Shown here piece by piece: positions 51,545-62,954 of a stretch of DNA of 64,000 nucleotides. The notes under the pieces are model-generated. The model made no database searches. It worked only from the letters and a program-made list of their open reading frames with translations, and had not been told where the DNA came from. The position numbers and the translations under genes are program-made. Within the stretch, counting starts at the first letter, position 1. Each line of letters starts with the position of its first letter. Source of the stretch: Phytoseiulus persimilis (taxonomy: Eukaryota; Arthropoda; Arachnida; Mesostigmata; Phytoseiidae); contig CM075102.1 in the NCBI GenBank assembly GCA_037576195.1, positions 7,564,001 to 7,628,000 of the forward strand. The letters run 5' to 3'.

Positions 51545-54180
51545 CTACTCATGCGTTCCCTATCGGTTTGAGCCCCGCATGGGAGACAAGGGAAACGGCC
51601 TGCCTGGAGCATTCGGACAAGGTGGCCCTCTTCATCAGACAGAGATCTCAGTAGAAAACTCTAGCGCTGACTTACACGCTTCGCAGCGTCTCTACTGTGA
51701 TCGGCGGATTTCGGTCCTTAGAGGAGATGACTCCGAGATGATTAGACAGACTTCACAGGTATTCTCGACCTGAGTTCGAGTTGCCAAAACGCGTTGAATG
51801 TCAACTTACGAATGAGAACATGAGTAGATAGGCCATATGACAGGACATGTCCTTGTCCGCCCAGTTTGTCCGGTTTCCGGGATTTCAGGGAAACATTTCT
51901 GGATTCTGGGATTTTGGGGGAAAAGGTCCAAATTTCGGCAGCCAAGACGATAATTTTCGTTGCTGAGAGATCGAAGGAAACCCAGCTCGATCCCAAGCCC
52001 TTCGGAGAGCAAATGTACGGCGCTAGACAGCATTTAACGTGTGAGAGCGCATCACGCCTGCGGACGGTTGAACGCCGTCTTCGCAGACCGCTATTTCGTC
52101 GGGTAGCGCATTTACACTGATGAGGAAGTTGCCCAGGCCAACATCCGCGCGAGCAGAGCGAGCATTCCCCACTTGGCGGACTCAAAGCGCGAGTTTCCCG
52201 CGCAAAGACGTATTTTCAGCGGGGAGAAAAAATACGCTCCTCCATGTTTTCGAATGACATTATGTCGGGAAGTACTCCGAGCGAAGGCCCTCTAGAGGCT
52301 CGAATTCGGAGGAAATCTCGATCAGAGAACCCGGCGCCCAAAGGAACAGATGTTCGATATAACTGGAGAGATAGTGAAGCTCGCGCTGACATCTCATCCT
52401 GGTACTTGAGACTCATCAATGCTGCATGGAATGAGGGAAACATATCGAGGCTTGAGCCTCTTCGAGTCACATAAATTTGTGGATCTGGGAATGTCTTCTT
52501 CGATGCCCGGTTTCGGCACTGATGTCTTGTCCGGACCATGTCCGGTTTTCATGAGAAAAATGTCCAGTCATATGGCGTCTCCAGTCATGAGGGATAAAAT
52601 TCTTCCGTTGAATCGATCAGACACTCCTAAACGTTGACGGAATGTTTCATCAGGTTAACCTCGTCACCTGGCGAAGCTATCGGTTGCCCAGCCCGTAATC
52701 TCCGAGATTCTGGGCTGTTGCCAGGTTGGAAAACGTCGAACGTCCTCCCGAGCGATTTGTTCAACGGGACGAGGCGTTCCATTACGATGTCAGTGAACCA
52801 AGCCCGGGCGAAACACGATTCGTGACGTGGAGATTCCACCGAGCAGCTCTTCAGAACTTGCATCGTGACTTGTTCGACAACGGTCTGTTAAATTGATTCA
52901 AGTCGTAACTTCTCTGCTTTTCGCAAGAGGACGATAACACAATCCCCTTGGTACTTGGAACCTTGACGGGTGTGGTCATTCGGGCAGTCACTCGGTGAAG
53001 TCATCAACTCGAGAGCTATGAACACATCGAAGAGCGAAGGAGTTGTTTTCGGGCTCGCTGTGACCTGGAATGTAATAATGATTCACAGGTTTCGCCAGTT
53101 ATTGAGAATGAATCGCTGGAAATGGACCTCTAATGATTCGGCTGGAATGTCAAGCTTGACCCAAGACTATAAATGATCCTATTTGATCCTTTCAAATAGT
53201 TAACTCAGACGATCGTAGCCCAAGAATATTCGACACCGTGGTCAATGGGAACAAGTTGCATCTGAGTCGTCAAAAAATGCATCTTCCGAATATTCGATGA
53301 TTCAAGGCCACCAGGCTGGCTTCATGGCGTTCGGTGGAGAAACGCCTGCTGAGAATGCGGCCTAGCTCTTGTCCCATGCCTGGAAGTTGCTTACCCGCAT
53401 TCCGCAACACGGTGGCGGGGTACAGATGGATGGAATCTCTGACATAGAACTTTCAGCCGACCGGATCGTTCCCAGATCCGACCTTTTGGGATGAAAGGGA
53501 CACAAAAGCCATGCCTAGATTCAGCTGACACCAGATCAACCGGGACTATCGTTCAGGAAAACGCTCCGCGAGGCGTCACAATGCAAGAGCGCCTCGATTC
53601 TGTGAAACACTGGTGCTGCTCAACATTTCCGGACGTCCACTGGCTCGAAGTCAGGGTATCCAGGCGGAACATTGCTGCCATTTGCTGCTCCACCCTCAGG
53701 ACCGCAACCTCTCCAATCGGATCCGGAGAAATCATCCGTATTATGATATGGGAATGATTCTACAATGACTTCCTGGAATCTCGAAGTGCACGCAGGTTAT
53801 TTCGAGCTAAAGACCTAGGATTGTATCTCCTGGAATCGGGGGTCTTCCTGGACATCAAAGCCTATGGAATTCTGAAAAAAAACCTTTTTCAACAGAGTGG
53901 GGTCGAGCGTAACGAGGATCTACGGAGGGAGGGAACACAACGAGTGGCTGGTTCTGGTTAACTTCGTATCAGGCTGAGTTCCATAAGGAACCCATCGGAT
54001 GCCGCGGCACCGTCATGACCGATGACAGCTCTCGAACGCCATGTTGTTCAGAATGACATGTGTCACAAGGGATCATTAGGAGGAGTGAGCGAAATCGGAT
54101 AGGCATTGGGTTTTCCTTCTACGTTCAGCCAGAGATTGATTAGCATTAATTCGCCGCCATTCGATCACGAGCTCTCACAC
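51545..54180. other. Intergenic, nothing recognised
   Basis: Short frames of up to 147 codons on both strands without recognisable similarity; the minus-strand frame at 51,742-52,185 overlaps repeat-like sequence. A TGTCCTTGTCCGCC segment at 51,848 also occurs near 47,688, hinting at an unclassified dispersed repeat. Confidence 0.35.
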
Positions 54181-54235
54181 AATAAAAGCTCGAACGAGTC
54201 CATCCAATATCGCCTTCCTTCCGGAGCTCTCGGAG

Positions 54236-55294
54236 ATGAAGACATCTCTGTTCCTCATTTTCGTGGTTGGCACGAGCACCGTCAGAAGCTGTGGTCCGGG
54301 AGGTAACTTACTGCAGCCTATTATGCAAGTGCCGATCGTTGGTCCTGCTATCTACAATGCTATTTGTAATCCTGCGGGCATGTCTGCTAGTGAATTCATT
54401 GAGGGCTTGCTCCCTGTAGTCCAAAGTATAATCCAAGACCTGACCTCCGGTTCGTACCCAGGACCATCGTTCGCATTGAACAAGGACAGCGATCAAAACT
54501 TAAACCAGCAGCCACAGAGCCCAGACATTGGTGCTGGGCGCGCGTCCGCGGGGCCGAACGTCCCACCGAGGCGAACTCCGACGTTTGGTGGAAACGGAGC
54601 GGGGCCGAGCTGGCTGCTTCAGCGCTCGCAGGACTCACAGAAACCCGGCTCTTACTTCCCTCCAGGACTCACTCGCGGGCTCCCAAACCTCTCGTTGAAG
54701 GATGTTAAGAATGAAGGATCCGGTCGTGATGGCCTGAATGGCAGGAACAGCCCGATTCCTCAACAGGGGGTCGGTTTACCCCGAGAGCCCAGCAACCCAG
54801 CAGGGAAAAGCCCCCCGACTAAGCCCGGAACCTGCTTGATCAATCCTGCCTCCGGCGGTAATCACGACCATGGCGCCGTGAGTCCCCCGCAGACTCTTCC
54901 CAGAAACGGCGGGCAGGAGAATGAATCAACTTCACAGTCTCCTGAGGCTATTACCTATCAAGATGCTGATAGGCGCGACCCTCCTTTTAACATTGGAGAT
55001 CTTCCTCCTTGGATCGAGAAACACGTCTTCAGAAGCAGTGGGGCCTCAATCACCCCGTCGACGGATGGCTTGGGTCAACGATCTTCGAATGTCGACTCGA
55101 ACGCCAACGCGAACGCTAATTCAAACTCCAACGCTGATTCCAACGCAGACGGAAACAGCGACGGCAATGCGTGGTCCAGAAACGACGCATGGTCCAGAAC
55201 GAACGCGTGGGCCAACGCCGACGCTTGGGGCCGGTCTCGAGGCCTCCCCGCCAACTATAACGACAACGAAACGAAAGCTCCCAGTCCTTGCTGA
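54236..55294 (+). CDS. Secreted low-complexity protein 7 with Asn/Ser/Ala tail (352 aa)
   Basis: Single exon. The signal peptide is MKTSLFLIFVVGTSTVRS, then a conserved-looking N-terminal block of about 55 residues with two cysteines (CGPGGNLLQPIMQVPIVGPA, then IYNAICNPAGMSASEF) that may fold. The centre is Pro/Gly/Asn/Ser-rich and disordered. The C-terminal part has NANANSNSNADSNADGN followed by W-containing repeats (NAWSRNDAWSRTNAWANADA), the same two ingredients found in protein 4 (NSNANS repeats; TDAWARASADAG), which suggests shared ancestry or a common assembly module. AATAAAAG at 54181 could serve as TATA; AATAAA at 55454 as polyadenylation signal. Role unknown, probably structural and extracellular. 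Confidence 0.72.
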   Translation: MKTSLFLIFVVGTSTVRSCGPGGNLLQPIMQVPIVGPAIYNAICNPAGMSASEFIEGLLPVVQSIIQDLTSGSYPGPSFALNKDSDQNLNQQPQSPDIGAGRASAGPNVPPRRTPTFGGNGAGPSWLLQRSQDSQKPGSYFPPGLTRGLPNLSLKDVKNEGSGRDGLNGRNSPIPQQGVGLPREPSNPAGKSPPTKPGTCLINPASGGNHDHGAVSPPQTLPRNGGQENESTSQSPEAITYQDADRRDPPFNIGDLPPWIEKHVFRSSGASITPSTDGLGQRSSNVDSNANANANSNSNADSNADGNSDGNAWSRNDAWSRTNAWANADAWGRSRGLPANYNDNETKAPSPC

Positions 55295-58200
55295 GATAAT
55301 CGCGCGGGGGCGTGGGCCTCTCGACCAATTATTGGACATCTAGGGCTAGTGGTGCTGGTAGAAGGCCTGTGTTCATCTGAATTTTGTTGCCAACCAGATC
55401 GAAGAAGACGAGGGATCGCTATTTGTGTCACCTGAATGCGGCACCTGTAACGTAATAAATTGAATTTCGAAGCCGACTCTCGGAGAAATGGGCCTGCTAT
55501 ACAATGTGGAATGTGAGCCCGATCCCGAACCTGCGGCTGGCTCATCCCGAAAATCGTTTGGGGGACAGTGCCCGGTCGCCGCAAGCGTTTCCGCATGCCC
55601 CAAGATGAGGAGCCCAGACTCGGCCCCTCGATCTGGGAACGGGTCAACCAGACCGCCATCGGCCGGGAAACAGGATCTGTTCGAGGAGGCAATCGCTGTC
55701 TGTCAGCCATCTGAAAATCCAGTTGGAGAACTGTCTTCTCAGACAAGATCCCTGAAATGGAGCTTTCAGCTCTTCCAGGTGCTATTCTGGCGAGATTTCT
55801 GATGGACTTTTCTGTGGACTGCTATCGGGAACCATTGTGAGATTCTTCTCCAGACTCAGAAACCGGGGTTTCGGACTTGCAGAGAGCACAGGAATCCATC
55901 CAAATCCACAATGATCATGTTCCATGCAAATGTTCATTCATGCTGGGATAGTGCATTCTCGGAGCGTCAAAGTCCGCTGGATCGACGAACAAACCTTGCA
56001 TAGGTCAGACGGGCTGACGAACGAATTCATGAACAGTCTTCGAGAGTTCGCGGGCGGATCACGACAGTTTATCGGGTGTAAGAACCTGAACATGACCAGC
56101 GAACATTGAAACGCGTGGTGATTGTGACACTTGAGATTTAGTGTCACTCAGCTTCCGGATCGATGTGTTTTTGCATGTGATATGCTCGAGCACTCGAGGG
56201 CACAACTTGATCTCCTGGGTCCAGGAATCTCTTGATTGTACAATGAAGTCTGGGAGAAGGAGGACTTTATTCTCGAAGAAGCATCCGACGTTTAACGACT
56301 CCATCGCTTAGAGCACTTATCAGACAAAAGACATATCGTATGGGGGACGGATCGGATGAATAACTTATCGTATGGGGGCCTCATCCGGTGAGGAGGTTAT
56401 CGTATGAAGGACCCAGCAGTTGTAAGACATTCCCGACTCTGCATTGCGATATTCTCTCCCACACACAGACACATAACATCTCCTTCGAAGGGACAGATCG
56501 GTTGGGTGGAATAGAAGTATTAGACAATCTCGAGTACCCGACGAGTGCACACAATCTCAGCAGATTCAGCATCTTCGCAGAAAGATTGCGGTGATTGTGA
56601 TTGGAACGTCTCCCTGACTGAAACTGGAAGCAAGACCTTTCACCCCCGGGGACCCCCATGGAAGTTGAAATCAGATCGCGACTCCCTCCGAAGGAAGCAA
56701 AAGGAGAAATCACAGATTTTTCGACTTATGTGTATATTCATGTGTTGGGTGAATACAAAAGTTCTGGGCCCCTAAATTCAATCGCTCATAACTCCGCTCC
56801 CAGGAGGTGCAGGTAGATTATAAAATGAGCGAAATGCGCGGAGTTCCGCCAGCTTCTAGATGCAATAGGCGCGGATCGAGATTCGAAAAAATCGCGTTCC
56901 CAGCCTCGCTTCTAGTGATTATTTGAGAACATGACATATTGTGAAGAGCCATCAAGTTCTCTCTGCCGCAGCAATCGAAACCATCGTCAAGGAGAGAACA
57001 TCTGCCGAACAATCTCTGTTGAACTCACATTTCTGAGAGGGTTGTGAGCGTTTTCAGAGGAATTCCAGCTCCTCCAATTCATGAGACCGTTCAATCGACG
57101 GAAAAAATCACGACAAAGTCGAATCTTCCGGGGCCGATATCTCGGGTTTGCTGTGGCCAAGATGCTCAATTTTTTCGAACCGCCTTTTCCGGGATAAACT
57201 TGATGAATCTGACGAGAGAACGCAACACTGATCTGATTCTCAAAAATGAAATGCGGCTCTTCAAGAGCTTTCGATCAAAAGAAAGATTCGAGATCGGGAA
57301 AATTCCAGACGAAGAATCCCCAATGCAGATACGGATAGGGACAGGAATCGAACTTGGATTTTGTACCCACCAGATCTCTGGGGCGCTTATCGGTTCGGGA
57401 GACGAATTGAGTTCATGTCGCGGTCACGTATCGGAAACCAGCTACGGTGTCACACTCCTCAGGTTCACGCCCTGTGAGCTCTGTGCCCGACAGAGCTGGG
57501 CAGATTCCAATCGAGGGACATCGAGTCAAAACCGATTTGGATGAGAAACCGTCGAATCAGGCTGATTCGAATCGAAAACTGATTAGAATCAAAAACTGGT
57601 TCAAATCTGATTCGAGTCAAAGAATGATTCGACCAACCAAAATGACTCGAATAAACGAGATGAGCTGGAAAAAATATAAGAATAAAAAAAGTGATTCGGA
57701 TCAACAGATGCTCAAAAAAAATTAAAAATGATTCGGATCGACAAAAGATCAGAATGAGAAAAATGGTCAGAATAGAAAGGATGATCAGAATAAAGAAATT
57801 ATCGGAATGAAAAAAAAATGATCAGGATAAAAAAATGATCAGAATAAAAAAAATGATCAGAATAAAAAAATGATCAGAATAAAAAAAACTGTTTTGGATC
57901 AAGATCATCGAAGAGCTCAAGATCGTTTCTGGCCGTTTAATTCGGAAAATTCAGAACGGAATCCAGTGATTCGATGATCTTGATTCGGATCATTCTTCGA
58001 TTCGGACCATTCTCCGACTCGAATCATTTCCAACCTCGGCTTACGTTCCACCGGCGAGGGCTCGTGTGTTTTTTCCGATGCGAAATTTTTTTGCCCCCTA
58101 ACTGTGATGCCCGTCAATTTCGCGCCCGGGGCACATGCCCTCTCTGATCCGAACTACCCTAGATACGCCAATGATGAAGCGAGAACGTCCAATCTATTCC

Positions 58201-58869
58201 GTTGCGTGGTTTTGTTCATCGTCATCGTGGAGGAGAACTTCTCACACGAACGAGCCAAGGAGAAGCAAACCGGAATGAGTGAAGACTCGGCATTACAGAG
58301 TCACAGGAGTGGCTGATCCGTTTGTGATCCTCCCAATATTTGGATTTGGCTTTCCGATCTAGGTGAGCTACGTGCTTATCTGCGATACTTGGATGCTAGG
58401 ACGCAGGCTGACTTACACAGTTTCATTGAGTCGTGTGCCAATAATCCGTGACACACATGGGCATGTGGATCGAGTCACTGTCGGGAGCAAGCGTGGAGCC
58501 TAGCTTGGATTTGTCGTTATAATAGTGTACTTTGTCCTCATGAGGAGCATGTTTTGCTCTCCCTCCGGCAGTGCTGGTTTTCCTCTTCAAAGCCTCTACC
58601 ACGCTGTACACAGGAACCCCACGTCTTTCTCCTTCGAGATATCCGACGCTCAGGTCAACATCATCGTTCCAGAAGAAACTCAGGATATCTGGGCGCTTGT
58701 TCTTCATTTTCCAGGAGGCGGGAGCATTATCGAGCTGAGGATCTCCGATAAATCATACCGATGCGACACCGTGATTCCAAAGATTTCGCGGGCCTCACGA
58801 AATTGTCACTCCAACCGTTGAAGCTGTTCGTGGAGAAGTCCGCTGAGTCCATGATAGTCGTTCCATGCG
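55295..58869. other. Long stretch without a recognised gene
   Basis: 3' end of protein 7 (AATAAA 55454), then unrecognised sequence. A 166-codon plus-strand frame (57,044-57,544) shows no domain. A frame at 58,525-58,821 (FEISDAQVNIIVPEETQDIW) looks globular but cannot be assigned. A-rich repeats at 57,545-57,900 are listed separately. Confidence 0.35.
57545..57900. repeat. A-rich simple repeat with ATGATCAGAATAAAAAA units
   Basis: Begins as degenerate GATTCGAATC-containing units and grades into five or more near-perfect copies of an 18-19 bp unit ATGATCAGAATAAAAAAA (57,770-57,890). Low-complexity DNA without coding potential. Confidence 0.75.
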
Positions 58870-60762
58870 CAAGGTAGTCATCGTAAGTCGGGAACTTTCT
58901 CTCTCTCTCTTTTGCTCATAACTCGGTAAAGAATCATCCGATCCTGGGATTCGTAGCGCTCGATAGCTAGATGGATGGCGAATCGTTTTCTCTTCGATAA
59001 CGTGAACCGGTAGAAAGTTGAAGTTCGTAAATCGAGTTAGAGATTGCCTTTTTTCATTTTCAGCTTTCCTCAGAAGACTCATCAACAAACTTCTGAAGTC
59101 GACCGATCGAATTCGGAAGTGCCAAGGTCGACGGAGGATAGGAGTCTGCTCAATGCCCCCGAAGTATAGGTCCATATTTGGTCGTGCCGGATATTGATGA
59201 ACTCACCGTATACAGCACTCTAAGATCTATGGGAATCAAACTTACAGTTACTCCGGATGGTCTGCCACCTCCTCCAAAGCTGCTCTGGGTTTGACAAAGC
59301 CACCCCAGCTCATCTTCAACCTCTCCCTACGAACCTGCACGGTCCCACTTGCTTGGAAGATGGCCTGCATCACCCCTGTCTACAAATCAAAAGGCAAACG
59401 ATCGGACGCTGAGAACTACCGTCCGATATGTATCACAGTCGTGGCTAGCAAGATCCTTGAGAAAATCCGTGCTGACCGTATCTATAGCCACTGTGAATCG
59501 CACGGTCTCTTCGACAGACAACAGTTTGGCTTCCGACCGAGAAGATCCGCAGTTATGCAACTCACAGACACTCTCAATCACTGGGTTATTGCACTCAAGG
59601 AAAAAGCTGCGAAGATCGATGCTATATATATCGACTTCCGCCGCATTCGATGTGGTGAATCACCGACTTCTGATTGCCAAGCTACCACACTTTGGAATCA
59701 ACCCTGATCTATGCGTGTGGTTCGCAAACTTCCTTGATTCCCGTACCTTCTGCTTCAGGATTGGGGATGCTCTCTCCCGTTGGCACCCCTCCCCCTCTGG
59801 GGTACCTCAGGGAACTGTGATCGCCCCCCCATCGTTCCTAGTTTACACAACTGATCTCCAAAGTGAGATTGAAGAGGAGGTCTTCCACAGAACGTATGCT
59901 GACGATACAAAGGGTCAGTCTGCTCTTAGGCTCACACTCAGTAATATCGAAAAATGGGCTCTACTTTGGAAACTCCTTATCTCCACCTCCAAATCGGCCT
60001 GCCTTCACGTTCTTCAGAATAAGCCGGCAGGATACACCCTGTTCGGTCGAATTATTCCTGAGCTCGATTGTGTTAGAGACCTTGGGGTCCTTATCTGCTG
60101 AGATCTCAAACCCGAGTTTTCACCTAGCTGATTCCGTCGCGCGTGCCAGTAAATTGGCGAAGTTCGTCATCAGGGCCTTCGTGTGCAAGCTTCCAAAGGT
60201 TTATCTGAGTGCCTACGAGTCGTTCGTGCTACCTGGCCTCCTATAAGGCTCCAAAGTGTGGAGACCGTGGCAAGCGAAGCATTTGAAAACTCTCGACAGT
60301 TTCCAGAAAAGATTCATCAAACGAGTTGCCCATAAGTGTGACCTCGATCCTTGTGAGATCTCTATCGCTGAGATTTTCGATGTTCTAGAATCCAGGGACC
60401 TCCAGCTTATTTACCATCTCAACAAAAATCCCGACTTTGTTGACTTCCTCAAAACAAAACTCACTAAAACGCGCTCTGGTGTGCAGAACATCGTTTCGAG
60501 AGCTAAAACCAATGTAATCCTGAACAATTTCCGATGGCGTACCGCGAGTAAACTCAATAATGCTTGAGTTATCGCTTGTCGATCAGTTTCTTGAGAAAAG
60601 TTGAAAATAAAAAAAGGCAACCAAGTCGATTCCAAAGGTTCAATTCTTCACTGATTCACGAAAATCGAGGAGAAAACGTCGCAGCTCTCGAACGCCAAAA
60701 GGATGAGCTATGAGCAAAAGAGGAGAGAGTAAGAAAGTTCCCGACTTACGATGATCACCCTG
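58870..60762. mobile_element. Element with about 200-bp terminal inverted repeats enclosing a LINE fragment (1.9 kb)
   Basis: Left terminal repeat about 58,870-59,092 and right about 60,574-60,762 are inverted copies: both have TCATCGTAAGTCGGGAACTTTC near the outer end (by position), a CTTTTGCTCATA block, and TTGCCTTTTTT plus TTTTCARCTTT at the inner end. The right and the 41,682 copies both end CCCTGTAT, so the terminus may be TACAGGG with a TA target, as in Tc1/mariner-like elements. No transposase is present; the interior is a reverse transcriptase pseudogene. The left terminus is mutated (CAAGGTAGTCATCG), so the duplication cannot be confirmed. Confidence 0.6.
59209..60567 (+). pseudogene. 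LINE (CR1/Jockey-like) reverse transcriptase remnant
   Basis: In three successive frames: VPLAWKMACITPVYKSKGKR, ENYRPICITVVASKILEKI and QQFGFRPRRSAVMQL (RT blocks 1-2a); then FDVVNHRLLIAKLPHFGI, SGVPQGTVIAPPSFLVYTTD and the catalytic TYADDTK; then a C-terminal thumb and trailing region (LKTLDSFQKRFIKRVAH). It has frameshifts near 59,275, 59,650 and 60,100 and a stop at about 60,243. The endonuclease domain and 5' part are absent, typical of a 5'-truncated, decayed insertion. Order and spacing of RT motifs make the family call firm; the clade is less certain. Confidence 0.85.
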
Positions 60763-61164
60763 TATGCCAGCCACATGGCGATTGCAGCGCAATGTGCGTC
60801 TACCACGATGTTCCGTAGTCATCAAGACGACCCCAGGCAAGCTCGGGATAACTTTCTCGAACCTTGCGTCCCCTCGTGATAATTTCGGCATTTGAATACT
60901 TGCTTTAAGAAAGACCGGAAGCGTCGCGCCCCCCACGGAAACGCTCTCGCAACAATCAGGGCCAACGAGCCCGATCGCGCAGCCCCAACCGAGAACAGAA
61001 CTACCCAGTCTCGGGAGAAAGATCCACCGTAGCGAGCTCAGAAAATTCTCCCCTCATGAAATAGCACAAACGATCGACGAAATCGAACTGTTGAGTGATC
61101 GAGACAGCGCTCACCACAGCTTGAAATGCTCACATCTCGGGAACCAGTGGAGCTACAGCGCCCT
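60763..61164. other. Spacer between repeat elements
   Basis: No gene or repeat recognised in about 400 bp. Confidence 0.4.
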
Positions 61165-61889
61165 TGAAAAAATCGTTGTGAAGCTCCTCTCGAGGGCTAT
61201 CGAAAGTCGTCTCGGGAACCTCTTCCCCAGTTGAGGAAAATTGAAAACTCGTTGGTTCACTCGGAAGGGGAAGGCTGACCACTTTCTCAGATATCGCTGA
61301 AAATACTCCTCTTCATCATCAACTCGCAGGGCAAGTTTCATCCCAATGCGAGTTTGCGGGCCGATATATCAACAGTTGAACATCGCCGGTGAAGCGGGTT
61401 TCCCCCAGATCGATCCCGGAAGCACCCCTCCCAGACTCGGAAAAGTATGCTCAGATTGGTCTCTGACCATACTGACTCACTGACCATGGTTCTGACGGTC
61501 GACCACGATTCCCAGATAGATGACTTGATTCGATGACTTCTGTCCATTTTCATGCTAGGTTTGAAGCGAGCTCAGGGGAAAAACCGCTTCATCGCCGATG
61601 TTCAGCTGTTGATATCTCGGCCTCGCAGACTCGCATTGGGATGGAACTTGCCCTGCGAGTTGACTCAGGAGAGTGGTACTTTTAGCGATATCTGAGAAAG
61701 TGGTCAACCACTTAAGAACAGAAGCCCGTAATCAATCATCTGCAGATCAAGCGCCGCAATTCTACGTTTCCAACACTTCTCATACCGGGTAAACCAACGA
61801 GTTTTCGATGTTCCTCGACTGGAAAAGAGACCCGCTGCCTCCGATGTTCCTTCCGTCCGATGGTCCTTGGGAAGAGCTTCACAACGGTT
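61165..61889. repeat. Second foldback element with satellite unit in the loop
   Basis: Arms at about 61,165-61,409 and 61,575-61,889 are inverted copies (for example CTCGCAGGGCAAGTTTCATC left and its near complement on the right), the right arm having about 100 extra bases. The roughly 165-bp loop contains one 45-bp satellite unit (61,405-61,460, AGATCGATCCCGGAAGCACC ...) plus a partial reversed unit. Different arm sequence from the element at 50.6 kb but the same plan. Confidence 0.75.
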
Positions 61890-62007
61890 CTTTTATCGCC
61901 GCCATAGCTCCACTGGTTCTCGAAAAATGAGCATTTCAAGTTTTAAAAGATCGATTCTTCTGGTGGGGCGCTTGTCCCGTCAGGCCCTTTGTGAGACAGT
62001 TTACCAG

Positions 62008-62250
62008 ACAACGATCGACGAGGTGGTCGAAGCTCTTCGACGACAAAGATCACACAAGGCATGCGGAATTCACCGTGAACGCCTGAGAGAGCAACCGACG
62101 TTCGTGCCATCCTTGGGATCACTTTTCAACGAAAGCCTGATACGAGGGAAGATCCCGGAGTCATGGCGGTCTGAAGAGCGTCATCATGTTAACTCTCAAG
62201 GCCGGAGAAGGAGATGCGTATCCTGATAACTACTGGGTGGAAAGTAGAGT
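62008..62250 (+). pseudogene. LINE reverse transcriptase N-terminal fragment
   Basis: TIDEVVEALRRQRSHKACG followed by LFNESLIRGKIPESWR, then in the next frame IMLTLKAGEGDAYPDNYW, matching the start of LINE RT domains (E....L...KA.G.D......LFN..L..G..P..W......K.G......NYR). One frameshift near 62,180; the catalytic part is absent. Different from the copy at 59.2-60.6 kb. Confidence 0.65.
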
Positions 62251-62325
62251 CGCAGAGAGCCGCTGCTCTAAGATTGTTGGGATTCAGATCGGCAAATCCG
62301 AAAATATCCGAACAGGGTCTAGAAG

Positions 62326-62946
62326 CAGTAGCGTAGCGAGGCGGGGGCGGTCCGCCCGGGCATCAGGTCGCTGGGGGGAACAGAATGCCTCTCCATGCAT
62401 GTCACATTGGGGTTTCTAAGCTCTTCCGGGTAAATTTTTTCCCGGAATCCTCAGAGTGGGGGCGAAGTCCGATCGTTGCATCTGGTTCTTCACCCTATTG
62501 ACGAACCACCATATAATTTTCGTCCTCCTTCCTGATCGAGAGGCAACACTGAGCTCATTTTGTTTCTGCCTCGGACCAGAGATCGAGCCAATGAAGTTGA
62601 CAAACCTCGCTGTCCTATCTATCGAGATGTCCGTCACGGATGAGTTTAACTTCAATGAGGAGTCAAGAGAAGATTCGCAGCTCCAGGAGCGAAGCTAATA
62701 ACCCTCCAAGAATACGTAATCCAGTTGCTCATATAATATTCTAGTTGCTCACATTCGGGTCAGCTCGCGCAAGTTGTTTTCATTTCTCGGAAGATCTCCA
62801 TTTCAGATAATCATATTTCATGTTTGAGGACATACAAAGATACATTCAGTGTGCATCAAACGCATTCAACTTCTCAGACCCCAAAAAAAGAGGATGAGGG
62901 GGCACCAAATCCGCCCCGGGCATCTTGAAGGCTCGCTTCGCCACTG
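62326..62946. mobile_element. hAT-type MITE (621 bp)
   Basis: Inverted termini CAGTAGCGTAGCGAG (left) and CTCGCTTCGCCACTG (right) with a perfect 8-bp duplication TCTAGAAG at 62318-62325 and 62947-62954. GC-rich subterminal blocks (GGTCCGCCCGGGCATC and CCGCCCCGGGCATC) occur near both ends. CAG...CTG ends and 8-bp duplications fit hAT. The interior has only short frames without transposase motifs, so it is non-autonomous. Confidence 0.85.
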
Positions 62947-62954
62947 TCTAGAAG

